Position numbers and translations under genes: made by a program. From assembly GCA_963965975.1 (NCBI GenBank), contig OZ014411.1, positions 9,921,501-9,985,500 on the forward strand: DNA of 64,000 nt. The letters run 5' to 3'. Position 1 is the stretch's first letter; each line of letters opens with the position of its first letter. Positions 44,847 through 60,000 of this stretch are shown here, in pieces. Below the pieces are notes generated by a model. It saw only the letters and a list, made by a program, of their open reading frames with translations. It was not told the origin of the DNA and did not search any database. This stretch comes from Xestospongia bergquistia. Taxonomy: Eukaryota > Porifera > Demospongiae > Haplosclerida > Petrosiidae.

Positions 44847-46473
44847 GATAACAACTAATGCGTAGATACAAAGACAGTAAACGTTATGTAACTTCCAACC
44901 GATGTCCAAAAGACACGGATCACTAGAGCCCTGAAAGCTAGCTTGATAAGGTGACGTGTGTGTGGAGGAGGGTCTACAAAGTTGTCATAGTGGCTATGAA
45001 ATTGGTAAAATTTGATAAAACTTCAAACATCGTTTATGGAAGCTTGTGTAAACACTTCAGTTAGCTTGGATGGAAAAATTCTAGACCATGCAATAACTTG
45101 CAAATATTTGTAGAAATAATGATTTGGTATAATTTTTAACAGATTTGCTGATAAGATTCTATACCTATCTTGAAACTATATTAAGATGGACAGTATGACA
45201 TACTGCAGATTGAAAAACAACATAGGCAAAAATTTGATTGATATGGCAGCTATAATAACAAAATTTATAACCACTAGAACAACTTTACAGTACTGCCCCA
45301 CATTCCAATGCAGCAGTCTAGATTCTTGGCCTCCTCCATATAGCACTCCACTTGTAACAAAAGCAACATCAGGTAATATATACACTATAGTGTATATATT
45401 TTATGTTATAGTGCATGCATCTATAGAGTTTAGAGTTATAATGCATACAATACAAGTAAAATGCATGCACTATTACATAAAATGTATCTATTATAATGTT
45501 ATATTTATATGATATTACTTTTGTTACAAAAGGTGTGCCATACGCCCACCACTTATCAAAAATGAGGAGGGGCTACTTAGCCCTTATCAGGATACACACA
45601 GAATAATGTGCAATATTACAAAATTTCTATGGTCATTTGTCAGAGTTGGAGGTTTTGCAGATGTTGCTCTCTTGTAAGATGTCAAAGTTATAATATATAT
45701 ATGCTCACAGAAATGTTTAAAAATTGTTTATGTCATAGTGATTTGTATTTTGACATCTTTTCATATTCTATCCCTGAAGATTGGTGTCACAAGAGCACTA
45801 AGTAGGGATTATTCAATGACTATACTGTAAACACTAGATACACAGCTCAGTCCCATACACTACGCCATCTCTCTGCATGGTATCTGTGTTGATAGCAAGC
45901 ACATTTCAAAGATGAGTGCTTATTACATAGGATGATGATATACTCTCAGCAGTTCTTCTTGAGAATATAAGACTGTGTAACATCAACTGTTATAGTTGAT
46001 TAACTCAGAATTAAATAGACACTGTTGCATTATATAAATCATTAAACTCAATGTTAATTTCATTTTAAAGCTATTTGCATGAAATCAATCAACATTAAGT
46101 TTCATGAATTCACAGCATAACAACTATGTTGTGTGTTCAAAGAAATAGGAAGTAAGTGCAAGATTATTAATTAATCAGAGCTAATGCAATTTATTTGCAC
46201 TACTATCAAATTTACTATTTGTAATGTTATAGCATCTATTTGTATGTCCTAAATACAGTGGTAAACTACCTTGAAACATGGTACTAACGTGGTACCCACT
46301 TGTATGTACCAGTAAATACTGGCATTCTGCAGCACAATATACCAAAACTACTGATTCATATATAATAATGCATTATTATGTTATATTTCCAATAGTATTC
46401 ATGGTTCTGTACTACCATGCTAACTGCTGGGTGTTGCTAGTATCTAATAGTGCTGACTGTTGATATCTATAGC
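44847..46473. other. Upstream region of gene A, no gene seen
   Basis: 1.6 kb between the first gene A exon and the left end of the 4.1-kb transposon. The first 150 bp is less AT-rich (GATAAGGTGACGTGTGTGTGGAGGAGGG at about 44944-44971) and is the likely gene A promoter. The rest is AT-rich, with a small palindrome (ATACACTATAGTGTAT) near 45380. Short open frames here have no recognisable content. Confidence 0.5.
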
Positions 46474-49400
46474 CCACTCCAATAAGATTCATTGTTTCCT
46501 ATTACACGCGCGGGCGGCGGTATTATTCATTATTTTATTAAACATTAATTATTTTGTAACAAAAAATTCAAAGTGCACTGAAACCAACTTTTACTTTTTG
46601 ATGATTGGTTTGCCAACACAGCTGACACGACGAGGATAGCTGCTGGTACTAGTGAATGGTTCTTCTATACCACAATGAATACAAAGTGGTTCATACTGTG
46701 CTGAATAGTACAGCTTCTCGATTGTGTCATGACAGGAGTGGTCTCTAATTTCTATAGATTTGTTAGGAAGGTCAGCCAGTTTAGACCCACAGGTATAGGT
46801 GAAATCATCAAGTAACGACTGCAGCTTCCTCCGTTGCTCAGGTTTTAACTTGTTTTTCGAGAATACTAGCCTCCACATATCACATTCGCTGCACTGTATA
46901 ACGAGATCAGCATTCTTGACATGCTGCAGACAGCCATAAAATGGGAGACTATTTTTGCCTTTACTATTTGACTTGAAGGATGGACATTCCTCTATTGTTT
47001 CACTTCCAAAACCTTCAGAAAAAGGCTTGTAGTGATTATCTTCTCCAAGTACTGGATGAGGGATATGGTGCAGCTTTTGAAAGACATCAGCTGGAAGTTT
47101 AACAGGTTTGCAGAGAGTACATATTGCTTTCCCACATTTCAAAATATCGAACATATACTGAGTAGACTGGCAGCAATGTGAGATAAACTCTGCTATGGAA
47201 GAGTGTTGGTTTAAATTATCCTTACAATATCTTCCTCCTTCCTGTAGAGTTGCATCGACTGCAATAAAAGCAGACCAAAAATCATGCAGTTCATCTGGAG
47301 AAGCTGATGCAAAAGTCCTATATAGAGACTAAGTACTTTGACCGGAGAAAGAGAATCTTGGACAGCTAATTTAATTCCACTCTTGTGTGATGCAATTTTT
47401 CTCAGTTCAGTGAGGTTGTTACATTTTCCAACTTCTTTCTCGAAATCATCAGGCATTAGATCACGAGCTAACCCAACACATTGAAGCCCCAAGTTAAGCA
47501 CTGACATGATTCACTCGACCGGGTTCCTCCAACTATGGTATGGAGCTGTTCGTCCAGCACAGAGATAATCTAAGTCCAATTTCAAAAAGATACATATTAA
47601 GGAAAGCTTGACAGACACGTATGTGAGACGATGGTCTGGACCTCCATCTGTGTATAAGAACAAAACGGACTTTGAAAATGACTGAGATTGCATAAGCTGA
47701 TATAACTTGCATGTGTGTCTGAATGGTGATGACAGCTCAAATATTGCGTCTTTAAGTCCAAAAAAAAACAGTACCTACAATGTAAAATCACAGATTTATA
47801 ATAGTATCAAATTAAAAATAGTGTACATTATGTCAGTTGTTGTTTCCCCATTTCAAAAAAAATATCTGAAAAATGCTTACAAAAATTTCTGATAGTTGAG
47901 ACATGAAAACCAAGTGTAAATAGCAGTCAGGATAATGCTAGAAAGATTGCATAAAATTTTCATGCATAACATAAAATCTGAATATCGGCAAGGTCCTCAT
48001 GTAAGCGCATATCTTTTTATAAGCAGTCTACTGTAACAAATACTAGATATAGGCTTTTTTCACTCTACTGTCATTCGCCATTATACTCCAAGCCAGCATT
48101 TAACTACAATTCAGGGGTGCAATTCCTCCCTAGCCATGTACATGACTTAAGGAGCAAGAATTTTAACCTTATTTGTAATGGTATTTTGCCTGTGTAGTGT
48201 ACCACACCTTAAATCATTAATTTTATTACTGACTAGCATATAAGCGTGTCTTTCTTCTGGTACTGTGGAGACACGAGCATATGTGCTTTTATAATATTCA
48301 AGATTTAACAACATGGTTATTCATGGAAAAAAGGTTGCTTGAATACTACATGTGGCAACTTAATTGGCACATCTCGAAACATTGCAACATCAACATTATG
48401 TGAAATACTTATGCCTCAAAAATTACATAGAGCTTTGACAAATTAAGCCACCTTTTTATTTATACAAGCTCATAGATACATAATTACAGTACACATGTGT
48501 ACATCATACCTGAGTACCAAGAATCAGAGATTTGACGAGGTATATCGACAAAAAAGACAACTGAAGGTAGAAGGTATGAGTGAGAATTTTGTAAAATCAT
48601 GGTACCCAACAGTGAGAAATTCGTCTAGTCGGACAGGGACTCTCCTCCCTCTCTCAGCCTATGCAACTGAAAATCCTGGCTCACCTACTTTCACTTTATG
48701 TTTATCATCAAGACAAACGAAGGAATAGTGGTCCCTTACAGTAAGAGCATACTCCCACATATAACAAAACGAGGCTGCTGCATAATGAGAATCTGGATGT
48801 TGTTGGCGCCACTGTCTCTGTTGTATCATGAATTTCATCTCAAATCGTCCTGTGTATTGCAGAGATCTCCTGGCAGATGGTGTTTTGGGCCAGAATTGAA
48901 GGCGCACCCACTCTAATGATGGTATAGGTGTCCCAGGAGGGCAACGTACTTGAACTTGTTCCACCAGATCTCTGATAGAAACTGCTCTAGACAGGTGAGT
49001 AATTAGTCCATGGCGTCTATCGTCAACAGCTGCAGAAATATCTTCAGTCAAAAATTTTTGACACTCTTCCCAAAAAGAATCGTATTGACTAGCTTCATTT
49101 GTATTGAGAGATCGAAGGTCAAATATGATGCTAGGATCTTCCATGTCTATGAGTTCACGAACTCGAGTATCAATCTGAGCCTCATCCGTTGTTGTAGATG
49201 CAGATTAATCACCTGTAAATACAGTTACCAACCATAAAATAAGTGTACAATACTGACTAACCTGTAAGATCCTTATAAAAATAACATAAAACGGCTGGCT
49301 TAACAGATGAAGAAATGAGGCCAAACTTTCGGAACATAGCTATTTTCATAGCCCTACTATGGTAAACTAGAAAAGTTCTTTTTATTTCTACTATAACTGC

Positions 49401-50622
49401 TTGACTTCTTTCGAAAATTAGGCTTGGTTCGATGCCCTCTGGTACTTTCCAAGCAAAGACTTGATTACCAATATTGCTACCAGGAGAATAGACTAGTATG
49501 ACACATGGATATGACAAACCAATAGAAAATAAGGTGTCCATGAAACGATGCTTCTGAACAGAATCAGAGGGGAGGAAGTGCATCAAAGTCTCGTATTGAT
49601 AATCAGATTTGTCTTGAAGCAAATGATTGATATATTCCAATGAGGAAGATGCTTGTAGAAACAAAGCTGGTACAATGAACTTAAATTTTAGGTTACTGGA
49701 TAGTTCATGAGCAGAAGTGGGTGATTTGTGATAAAGCTTCATACGCTTTGCTTTCTTTGTCAAGTACTGGCCATAAGATGATAAACTTTCAGCGAGTTCT
49801 ACGAAATGTGGTTTAAGCTCAATCCATTGTGGTCTTTCCCAGAAATTATTACTTTGAAGAACAGTGGACATATTAAGTGCAAACTCATGCAGTTGATCAG
49901 CAGATATATTGCATGTCAATCTCTTGCGGTGTTTCGAGAGTTGGGGAGTGTTATACCCAGTGAAGCACGAAAAGATCGAAGGAAGAGCAAGGGCTCTGTT
50001 CTGAAATACATGATGGTGGCTGTTGACATACCATAGTATATCTCGCAAGATGTGTACTAGCTTTTTTGCTGACTTCAATTCACTCGAATCATTGAAAAAA
50101 GCACCATGCCTTGATAAGAAAGAGATGATATCATTAAAGAACTTGTCTTTTTTGTTTCTTTCTTGAATGAATTCTATGGTAATGCCACTGCTTGGCCAGC
50201 TGACATGAAACTTCCAGGAGACTCTTGACCAGTCAAGCATGCTGGTAAAGCAAGCATACTGTCCTCAACCATCACATGGTACTTCATGAAATGTCCAAAC
50301 GACTTGATCACAAGAACGAGTGACAAATTTTCATCACTAACACAATCGAGAGAGTCCTTGTTCGATCCGACGTAGACAGATAAAACACGACCACATTCAA
50401 ACGTCACCCTAGGCTTTACTGTGTTCATAAAAAATCACCAATACTGTGCGCTTCATCCTCCACTCGTAAGATAGTCCAATTCAACAAAATATGTTTCGTT
50501 TCAGCAGCAAGAACACACGTGTTAACCAACGCCATTGTCACCTCAGAAATAATTAAAATCTATTCATCAGAAGCGGTAGTATGCGGGCGGGAAACAGGAA
50601 ACAATGAATCTAATTGGAGTGG
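46474..50622 (-). mobile_element. Decayed 4.1-kb DDE-type DNA transposon with 27-bp inverted ends
   Basis: The left end 46474-46500 (CCACTCCAATAAGATTCATT...) and the right end 50596-50622 are inverted repeats with one or two mismatches, each next to a GC-rich subterminal patch (GCGCGGGCGGCGG at 46507; ATGCGGGCGGG at 50581). Between them lies one multi-exon transposase-like gene on the - strand (next entry). The flanks CTATAG and TCTAAA do not give a clean target-site duplication. The family is not one I can name. It is unrelated in sequence to the Tc1-like elements nearby. Confidence 0.85.
46591..50535 (-). pseudogene. Inactivated transposase-like gene (integrase-fold DDE motifs, Cys-rich C-terminus)
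   Basis: Reading starts at the ATG at 50535 (MALVNTCVLAAET) and continues in broken frames to the stop near 46591. A frameshift lies in the T run near 50430 and another near 50215. A long open part follows (about 50200-49260), then an apparent intron ending near 49210 with a stop just inside the next exon. Then come SFVCLDDKHKVKVGEPG (candidate first Asp), a stop near 48657, a frameshift near 48590, an intron to about 47780, YTDGGPDHRLTYVSVKLSL (second Asp), RTAPYHSWRNPVE (candidate Glu), a TGA at 47510-47508, and a frameshift near 47320. The C-terminal part has spaced CxxC pairs (CTLCK, CSECDMW, CIHCG). The TGA after NPVE fits CGA-to-TGA decay at a CpG. The TDGGPDH...NPVE layout recalls retroviral-type integrase cores. 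Clearly non-functional. Confidence 0.8.
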
Positions 50623-52215
50623 TCTAAATACTAATTACTGGGTCTTTCTGGTGTCCAAATGCTCACATTTATTTTCTACTGCTGCTTATTAATTTGTTAA
50701 ATTTGTCCACTTGTTTGTTTCATTATTTGGACCAAAACATGTTTATGTTGGACTCAGATCCTTATAACAATACAGTAGCAACTTGTGACAATAACAATAC
50801 TTGCTCCTAAAGTAGATTTAATTGTATATACAATATGTATAAATGCTTTGATTTTTGGAGTTTTATTAATAACAGAAATGTAATGCAATTGTACCAACTG
50901 TACCAACAGACAGTATTGTGTTCTCAGCTTTAACTTGACAGAAAGCATATCATAAATAACAAAATACTGAACTTAAATAGACCAAAGTACAATAGACAAA
51001 GTAAGGTAACCACATAACAAAGAAGTGCAAAGTAAATATGACAAGATTTATTTAACACACATACACTACTTAACAAGTCATTCAGTAGGACAAATACTGA
51101 TTAACAGGACATTCAGTAGTACAATCAACAAGGTGAAGTGTTGAGTGAACTCTGTTACAGAAACATAGGATAATAATATGATGAGTATGTATACCATCTT
51201 ATAGTATTGATATTACATGCTTGTAAGTGCCATTCATCAGTATATTTGTTCAGTACTAACTATATTACTATATATATATCAAGACAATATAATACATGGA
51301 GTATACTTGAAAATCAAGATTAGTTAAGGTAACTATAATGATTATGAATCCATGACAATAAATAATCCTTTTTTATTCCACTTAGAACATCTCAACCTCA
51401 ATGATAGTAAAGTCATAGACAGTGTTTTCCTAGGTATGAGACGTTATTAACAAAGTAAGAATACTATTATAGTTTTGGGCTTTAAATATATAAGTACATG
51501 TACATTAATAATATGTATGAAGATATAAATAAAGTATTTAGCAAACCTGATGTACATCATTTCATATCATCACCATCAATAAACAAAATAGTTTATAGTA
51601 TATATGAATAAATGATTCAGAAGTGACCATGTATTAACTACAGTAATAGTTGTAAATGATTACTACTAGTAATGTACTTTATAGTTCAATAAGTACTTCA
51701 GTTCAATTCATGATCTTCTGAGTACTATTATAATATGTTGTATTGTGCTATATATACTAACATATTATGTTGTATTGTACTATATTATACTATTATATAC
51801 CACACACATATATTATCCTTAAATCTAATCCATTAACGCATCTATTTTTATATATAATATATAAAAAATGACAGGCAGAATGACACACGTACACATATAC
51901 ACATTCTCACATGACATTACTCATTTATTGAATTTAAACATCAGCTAAAATTAAAGCATGACATATTTTTGTAAACAATACTTTTTTGACATTTTATTAC
52001 ATTTTTCTCAAAGTGATTCTCTTGATGAAAGAACAGAATTGTGGTTGATGTAGTTTGACAAACCTGAAGCTTTTGTTACAATTATTTTTCAAAATTTGTG
52101 AGATGATGTTGAAAAAAAGAAAACAAAAAGAAACACAACAAAATAAGGAAATTGTTCCAAAAGAAAGAAGATAATAACTAATTTATATCTCAACACAGTT
52201 CATGATATAAATACA
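50623..52215. other. AT-rich region without a gene
   Basis: About 1.6 kb between the transposon and the WDR5-like exon. It contains short TA and TTATAC runs (about 51720-51860) and no recognisable coding sequence on either strand. The last few hundred bases before 52216 would be the 3' UTR and downstream flank of the WDR5-like exon. Confidence 0.5.
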
Positions 52216-53180
<965 letters not shown>

Positions 53181-54095
53181 TAATTAGCTCAAATGACAAA
53201 CTTTGAATTCAAAGTTTACATAATACATAATTATGACATCTTAAACAGATTTTTAGCTATCTTTTATATCACATTGAATGTAAGAATAAAACTGAAATGG
53301 TTCTCAGCTTGGCAATACATATGGGTATACTTCTGATGCCAATGAAAGATACTTACGTAATTAACACCAACAATGTAATACATTTTCTTAAAAATGTATC
53401 ACCAAAATAAAATTCTAGCATTACAGTGTATTTGAAATGCTATATATATATATATATATATATTACTGTTATATATATATATAAGTAAATAAAGAGCTTA
53501 GAGAGTGATAGTTTACAGACTCATATTAGAATATCGTAGCAATACTGGAGAGGGGCTGAAATGAGGATTAGAATTAGGAGTCCTGTATTTCTTGAAAAAA
53601 ACTTATATTTAACATTTAAAAAAATATATTAGGACACAGCAACTTCATGTGAAATATAAAAAACATTAATAAAATAGTACTATATAAAATTAAAACAGAA
53701 CAGACTTTAGCAAGAAAAGTATATAGTTTGATTGTATATAAAAAATAAACTTTGATATGTTAGCTAATAGCTGTAAAGTAAACAATACAAAAGTTAGTAG
53801 CAAAAATAAACCAAACTCATAAGTTTCATCACATTAATTTTAGTACAGCACCAAAAACCTGTCAAAGAAATATAAAATATAAATACATAATATGTTTGAT
53901 GACAATTAGTCAATTTTTTAGAATACTACTTGACAAATCTTTGTAAGGATAATAAATGTATAGATCCACTTAATTGAGAAACATTTAGTAATTACATAAC
54001 TAGTTTCAGTAATTGCAAAGTATAGAAAACTGTAAGTACAAGAAGTATTAACTTATAAATATGGAAACAGTGACCATACCTTTATGGGATCATAG

Positions 54096-57000
54096 TTAAG
54101 TACTAGAAGGAGGTGTGGTCTCACCATCTACAAAAGAGACAAAAAGACAAATCAGTATACAAGGCAGGAATGATAATGCATGTACTATGAGAATAATACA
54201 TTGATCTTATGTACTGCGAGCACAATGCTAATAAAACAAAAGCATATAACATACCTGGATATTCCTTCAAAAACTGACAAATTTCAATTGCTAGTGATCT
54301 CTTCTGTAAGGGACCCTCTATAACTGTGATAAGATTATGCCATGTCACTGGAGTAGGCTCATTGTCCAACCAGCTCTGTAACATTTTAGACAACTTAACT
54401 TGTTCTGAAAAGTTGGAATAGCACAATCCTTCAATAGTGTCTGAACTAACACCAAGTAGATCACCAATCTCTTGCCATTTACTAGTGACAGAAGAGAGCA
54501 GCCTTAGCATTACATGTTTCTGTGGCTTACTAACTGTAATAGAATAAGAATTAGAAACATAACATTATGACCAAAGTTAGAGCACAATTTCTATAGAAAA
54601 GTATTACTAATATCTAAGTGATTTTAGTTGCAAATGTGTACTAATATGTACAGTATATCTGTAAATAACATTAAATACATTAAAAAACTAATGATAGAAT
54701 TATCAAAGATAATGTAATGTTCATTAAGTTTCAATGCTTTCTTAGTAATTTTTATTGACTACATTAACATGTAATAAAATACATCACCATTCATTTAAAA
54801 CTCTGACTTACAAAGTATAGAATTAGGTGGCATAGATAGCACAGAGGCTTCTGCACTAGCTGTATGTGCTTCAGGAATAAAATCTAGCATTTAAGAAAAC
54901 AAAAGTAAATAAGATGTTATTACATGATAAATGAATTCAGTCATACACTCACCATTTAGCCAGCAAAGTTGTCTCTCATCAATTACTTTAAAGGCAGCTA
55001 TCTCAGACTCAACTAAGCAATTTCCAAAAATGCAACCTTTATCATATTTAAAGGAGATGCCATGCAACTTGCCATCATCTTTTCGATGCTTCTGTTGACA
55101 AACTAGAGTTGCCACAGGCTTCAACTGATCAACATCATATAGCAACAACTCTGTACATGTTGTCATTGCCTTTGTTATAGCTAGGCGTACTTGAGGGCAT
55201 TCTTTTTGAGGGCCAGTGAAATAAACTTCAATACATTTAAAATTATCAACTAGAAGAACAGTGCCAAATAGATCTTTTGAGTAGAGCTTAACACCATAAG
55301 GAAGTTGTCTTTCATAGGTACGGGATTCACTGTCAATAGAGAATTGAGGTGCTTCTTGCCTTTGCAACAAAGACACCACAAGAGCAGGAAATATGCCCTG
55401 AAATAAAAATAGCATTTGTGTTATTGTAAGTTCTACTTATTACTGAATATGTAAAGTTAAGGTAAAGTAAAGCTATTATAATTCATTGATGTAGTATAAA
55501 ACTGTTACATGTCACACTTCCTCTGTAGTCTGCAGTTATGGAGTTAAATGGACAAAACAGAGATTGCTTCTAAATAGTTAACTAAAAGGTAAGGGCTATA
55601 GTTACAAGCTGAGATAACACCAATAATTGATGTAAGCTTGGGATAAGGATATTACGGGAAAACTTATTTCAGTACTCCAACTGCTGCCATCATGAAAATG
55701 CCTGTATTTATAGTTTTTAAAATTAATAGTGATGTGCCAACTAAAGACATAGCATAGACTTCTACATATGTAAATCTATTAACTAAAGTAATTACTCTAG
55801 AACAAAGGTAACATGATATCTGAATAATGGCCTAATACAGTCTTACATATTTTAAAGGAGATAGAAATTTCATTATTATTACAATCAGAATTAGCACATG
55901 GCTTATTTTTTTAACAAATTAAATAACCCATCTAATTGTACACAAATTACTAAAGTAGCATGATAATACAAGGATTAGCACTTACTCAAGCCAGTCAGGT
56001 AATGATCTGATCACTTTTTGACATGTAAGATTATCATATTTAACAATTCTCGCATTTTTGCATATTAAGAATATAATCACTGTATACAATCCTTTTGTCC
56101 TAACTTTACTCTTTGCACATCAATTCTTACGCATCATAAATCTTAATATGATAATCTGCTATGTTCTTTCATTTTCTTTGATACTATTATTGTTTTGTGA
56201 CATTAAGTTAAGAGGCACACCTTATAAATAATCATTTGTTACCCAAAAATTGCTCTTTGTTTTGTTCAGTGTATTGATCTTACTACTTTTTTAGCTTTCT
56301 ACAGCCCTGTGATATGTTAAAATAGCTGTGCTATTTGGCTTAAACAATCAATAACTTTTTTACTAAAATATATTGAGACAATTGGTAAGACAGTCAATAT
56401 TACAAATCTAAAAAATCATTCTAATTTAAAGGTTAAATGAATAATACTGAGAGTAGCTGACATCTTAACAAAGCAAGATAAATGTTTAATATACATGACT
56501 TTACACAATTACAGAACAAACATGACACTTAGTCATACCTGAGGAACAATTCTACCACTAAATTCAATAATCATTGGATCACATGATGTTGCAAAGATCA
56601 GTTTATCCTCATCTGTTAGCTGACTAGGTGGCAACACAATAGGAAGGAAGTAACGGTTCGGACAGGCTTCTGGATCAGAGAGAGGAGCAATGATGCAAAG
56701 AGAGCAAAGTAGCTTTAGAAAATCTTCTTTAGTAAAGAGTGGAGGTACAAAGGGAAGAGAGAGATCATCAAGTAGAGAGTCTTCAAATATACCATCTTTA
56801 CGAAGGAGCTGTTGGGTCTCTTGAGATATAGAGCAACCACCAGGTAGTATTTCCTCTGTCAAATCCACAAAGGAGACACTGATCAAGCAAGAGAGCACCT
56901 CTAGAAGAAACTGAGGATCTGTGAATACAATATTTGGCAACACTTTTGGAAAAAATAAAAATGAACTGAAGGAATCAAGGTAAACAGCACATTGTAACAC

Positions 57001-60000
57001 TTCACTTCTATTCATTCCTAATTGAAAACCAATGTTGTAACAAGTCTCTAGCAAGATGATGCCATGTTGCCTTTCTGTAACCTCTGTAACCTCTTCCAAA
57101 ATACTTATTTCAAACATATACCAATGTACAGGTATAGGAACACTAAAGGCAATGCCAACTTTAGACGTAATTCGTTCACGAATGGCAGATGACACTTCTT
57201 TTCGACTCCACCAGCAGAGATTATCAACAGGAAAGATTACCTCTTGAGAGTTGTGATCATGAAAAATAAATTGACTTTTAAACTCATGCAGTGTTGACAA
57301 AAGTTGTGTTTTTTTCTCTTAAAGCTTTAATCAGTGATTGCTTTTTAAACTGCTTCTTAAACTTATCATAATTAGTGCCAACAATGACAAAAAGAGGCTT
57401 GGAGGCTACAACCATCTTTCCTGTTGATGCAACAATATTTTTAGATGACATTACAGAACGTACAAAACTTTCAATTAGCTCAAGATTGGTCATCTTTAAC
57501 TCACTAGGCTCGTGAAGCATTTTTCCATCAAGTGAATAGCAGAAACAAGGCTTATCAAAAAGACTTTCTGTTAACTTGGTACAAATGACATGGATTGCAT
57601 TACCATGAAGGAAGAACCGAGATACATCAGCAAATTGAGGTTGACCACCACTATCAAGAACATGTATCCACATTGCCTTGTGAAGCTGCTCAGACGTCTT
57701 CCTCTTTAAAAGAAGGTCAATCATTTCTTTTGAGTGAGAAATAGATTCTGTAGAACTGAGTAATTGGGAACTGTCATCTTTTGTAATTTCTATATGTGAT
57801 GAAGTAAACTGTGACATATCTGGTAAAGAATGATCCACATTCAGAGTTTGTTCAGGTTTTAATTCTGTGTACAGTTCACTTGGTTTTGTAACAGGACTGT
57901 CTGTGGGTATAGCTTCCTGAGAATGAAGATCAGGATTGTAAGACTGGGATGTGCAGTGGTTTGGAATTTCCTTTGTAGTTATGACTTTTGGTAAAACATC
58001 AACATTTTCATACTGAACTAAAGGAACAGATTTGATAGAAGCATCATTTGACTTTATACTAATATCATCTGGAGGTATAGCTTGTTGGGATTTACGATCA
58101 TCAAGATCTCGAATGGCATCTGAAAGCATCTTTAATAAATCAGGCCCAGTAATAGGTAGCCATATTTTGCCTTCCTTTTTATCTGCCACTCTTTCCATAC
58201 CACGGATAGGACGGGTAGATATGGCTGTGCTGTGGTGCTTTTTTGGAGCAGGCCAATTAAAAAGAAGACTCTTAAATGCTGTTTTCCCAACACATGGTGG
58301 TCCAAGAAGAACCAATTTGAGACTTGTAATATACACATAGCCTTCATCTAGACCACGTCTAAATATGACCCGACATTCTGAAAAAAAAAATTGTAATTGC
58401 TGGATTGATCGGACATATCATTTTTTCTAAAGTACTGCAATTAGCACTTGCCTAACTATCACATATATATAACTCATGTAATGTGATAATGAATGAGATA
58501 ATAATTGAAATATCATCCTAAAATGGCTTTGAAAAAAATACATACTATTCAGTTAAATGCTGACTCTAGCTACAAAGATTGGACAATTAGTTGCAGTGTC
58601 ATGGTGTTTATGGTTAGGATTAATGAAATTTATAGTTGCTTTATGCATAAGTGGTTAAGGGATGCAATTTATTTTCATTAGATTGTCAAATTCAACAATA
58701 GAACAAAATGAAGCAAATAAAATTAAAAATATATATAACTTGCTGTTATAGGACTGCCGGGCATGCTTCATGAACCAGGCAAAAAGCATTGGTAAAGTTA
58801 TGTATCTTAAGATAGAAAACATGTGAGTAAAAATGTTTGGTGAAATATTTGATGTCAATGACTCATGTAGACTCATAATGACTCATATAGACATTGCTTT
58901 AAACTATTTAATATTAATTTTTTTAATATCTATTTTTATATTGATGATTCATATTCTTAAAATGTTTTGGTAGAATACAGATATATCTTTGAAAGGAATG
59001 ATTTAAGACTCATTACAGTTATTGTAAATTTTAGTAACACAAATTTGTAATCAAACTTTCAAATTCATTTCCTTGTAATTTAGCAAACAGAAACACGTTA
59101 ATAAATAAGTTCACATATTAAAAGCAGTTTATACAAAATTTCTAGTTTGCAAGTAACCTTGCCACATTAACAGAATTAACAATATAGATCAATGGTCAGG
59201 AGGTATCAATAAAGAAAATGTACTTCTCAAGTTTACATGTACACTGTAAGATATAGATATCCATAAACAAATTGTATTCACAAACATGTCAACACATATA
59301 TATAGTGTATGTGAAATGTGACATTGACATAGGCTCATTTCATAAGTGTCATTACTAACTTATATATCTATCTAGCAGTGTTCCTATCTCATCTATTCAT
59401 TCAACCATTATCACACATTCCTTACCTATTTCAATCACTGTCTTTAAAAATTGTTGGTCCTTGATGTACTCAAATGGAGTTTTGTTGTCCTAAAATGACA
59501 AAAACCTGATTACTGGGTAAATTCTAATTTGTATTAAATCATTCCGTTATCTTTTACTTAATGCTTTTCTCTTCCAATAAAAACATTTTCTAATGCAAAC
59601 CATATAAAATGTAATATATCCAAGCAACCTGACTCAATTAAATATTAATCTAATCTTTGGAAGTTAATTTTACATTGACAAGAATGAAATCATTCTGTTC
59701 ACATTGAGAAAGACCAATAACTCAGTTTTATAACTCTGGTTACGAATGAGGTAGATAGAAATGGTTTTCACCATTTAAAAGGCCTTTCAAGTCTGCAAAT
59801 CATTAAAAAACTAGAGCACTGGATAATTAGGAACATTACAAACCAGAAATAACATATAAAGTTAAGAGCATTTTTTGCATTCTACAATGACATAACATCA
59901 TGCAGACTTTCAATGTCATTAATGAACACTCACTCAAGTGTTCAGAAAAGTTCAGAAACTGTCAAACATACATTTAATAGTAAAAGTAGGACAGATTAAG

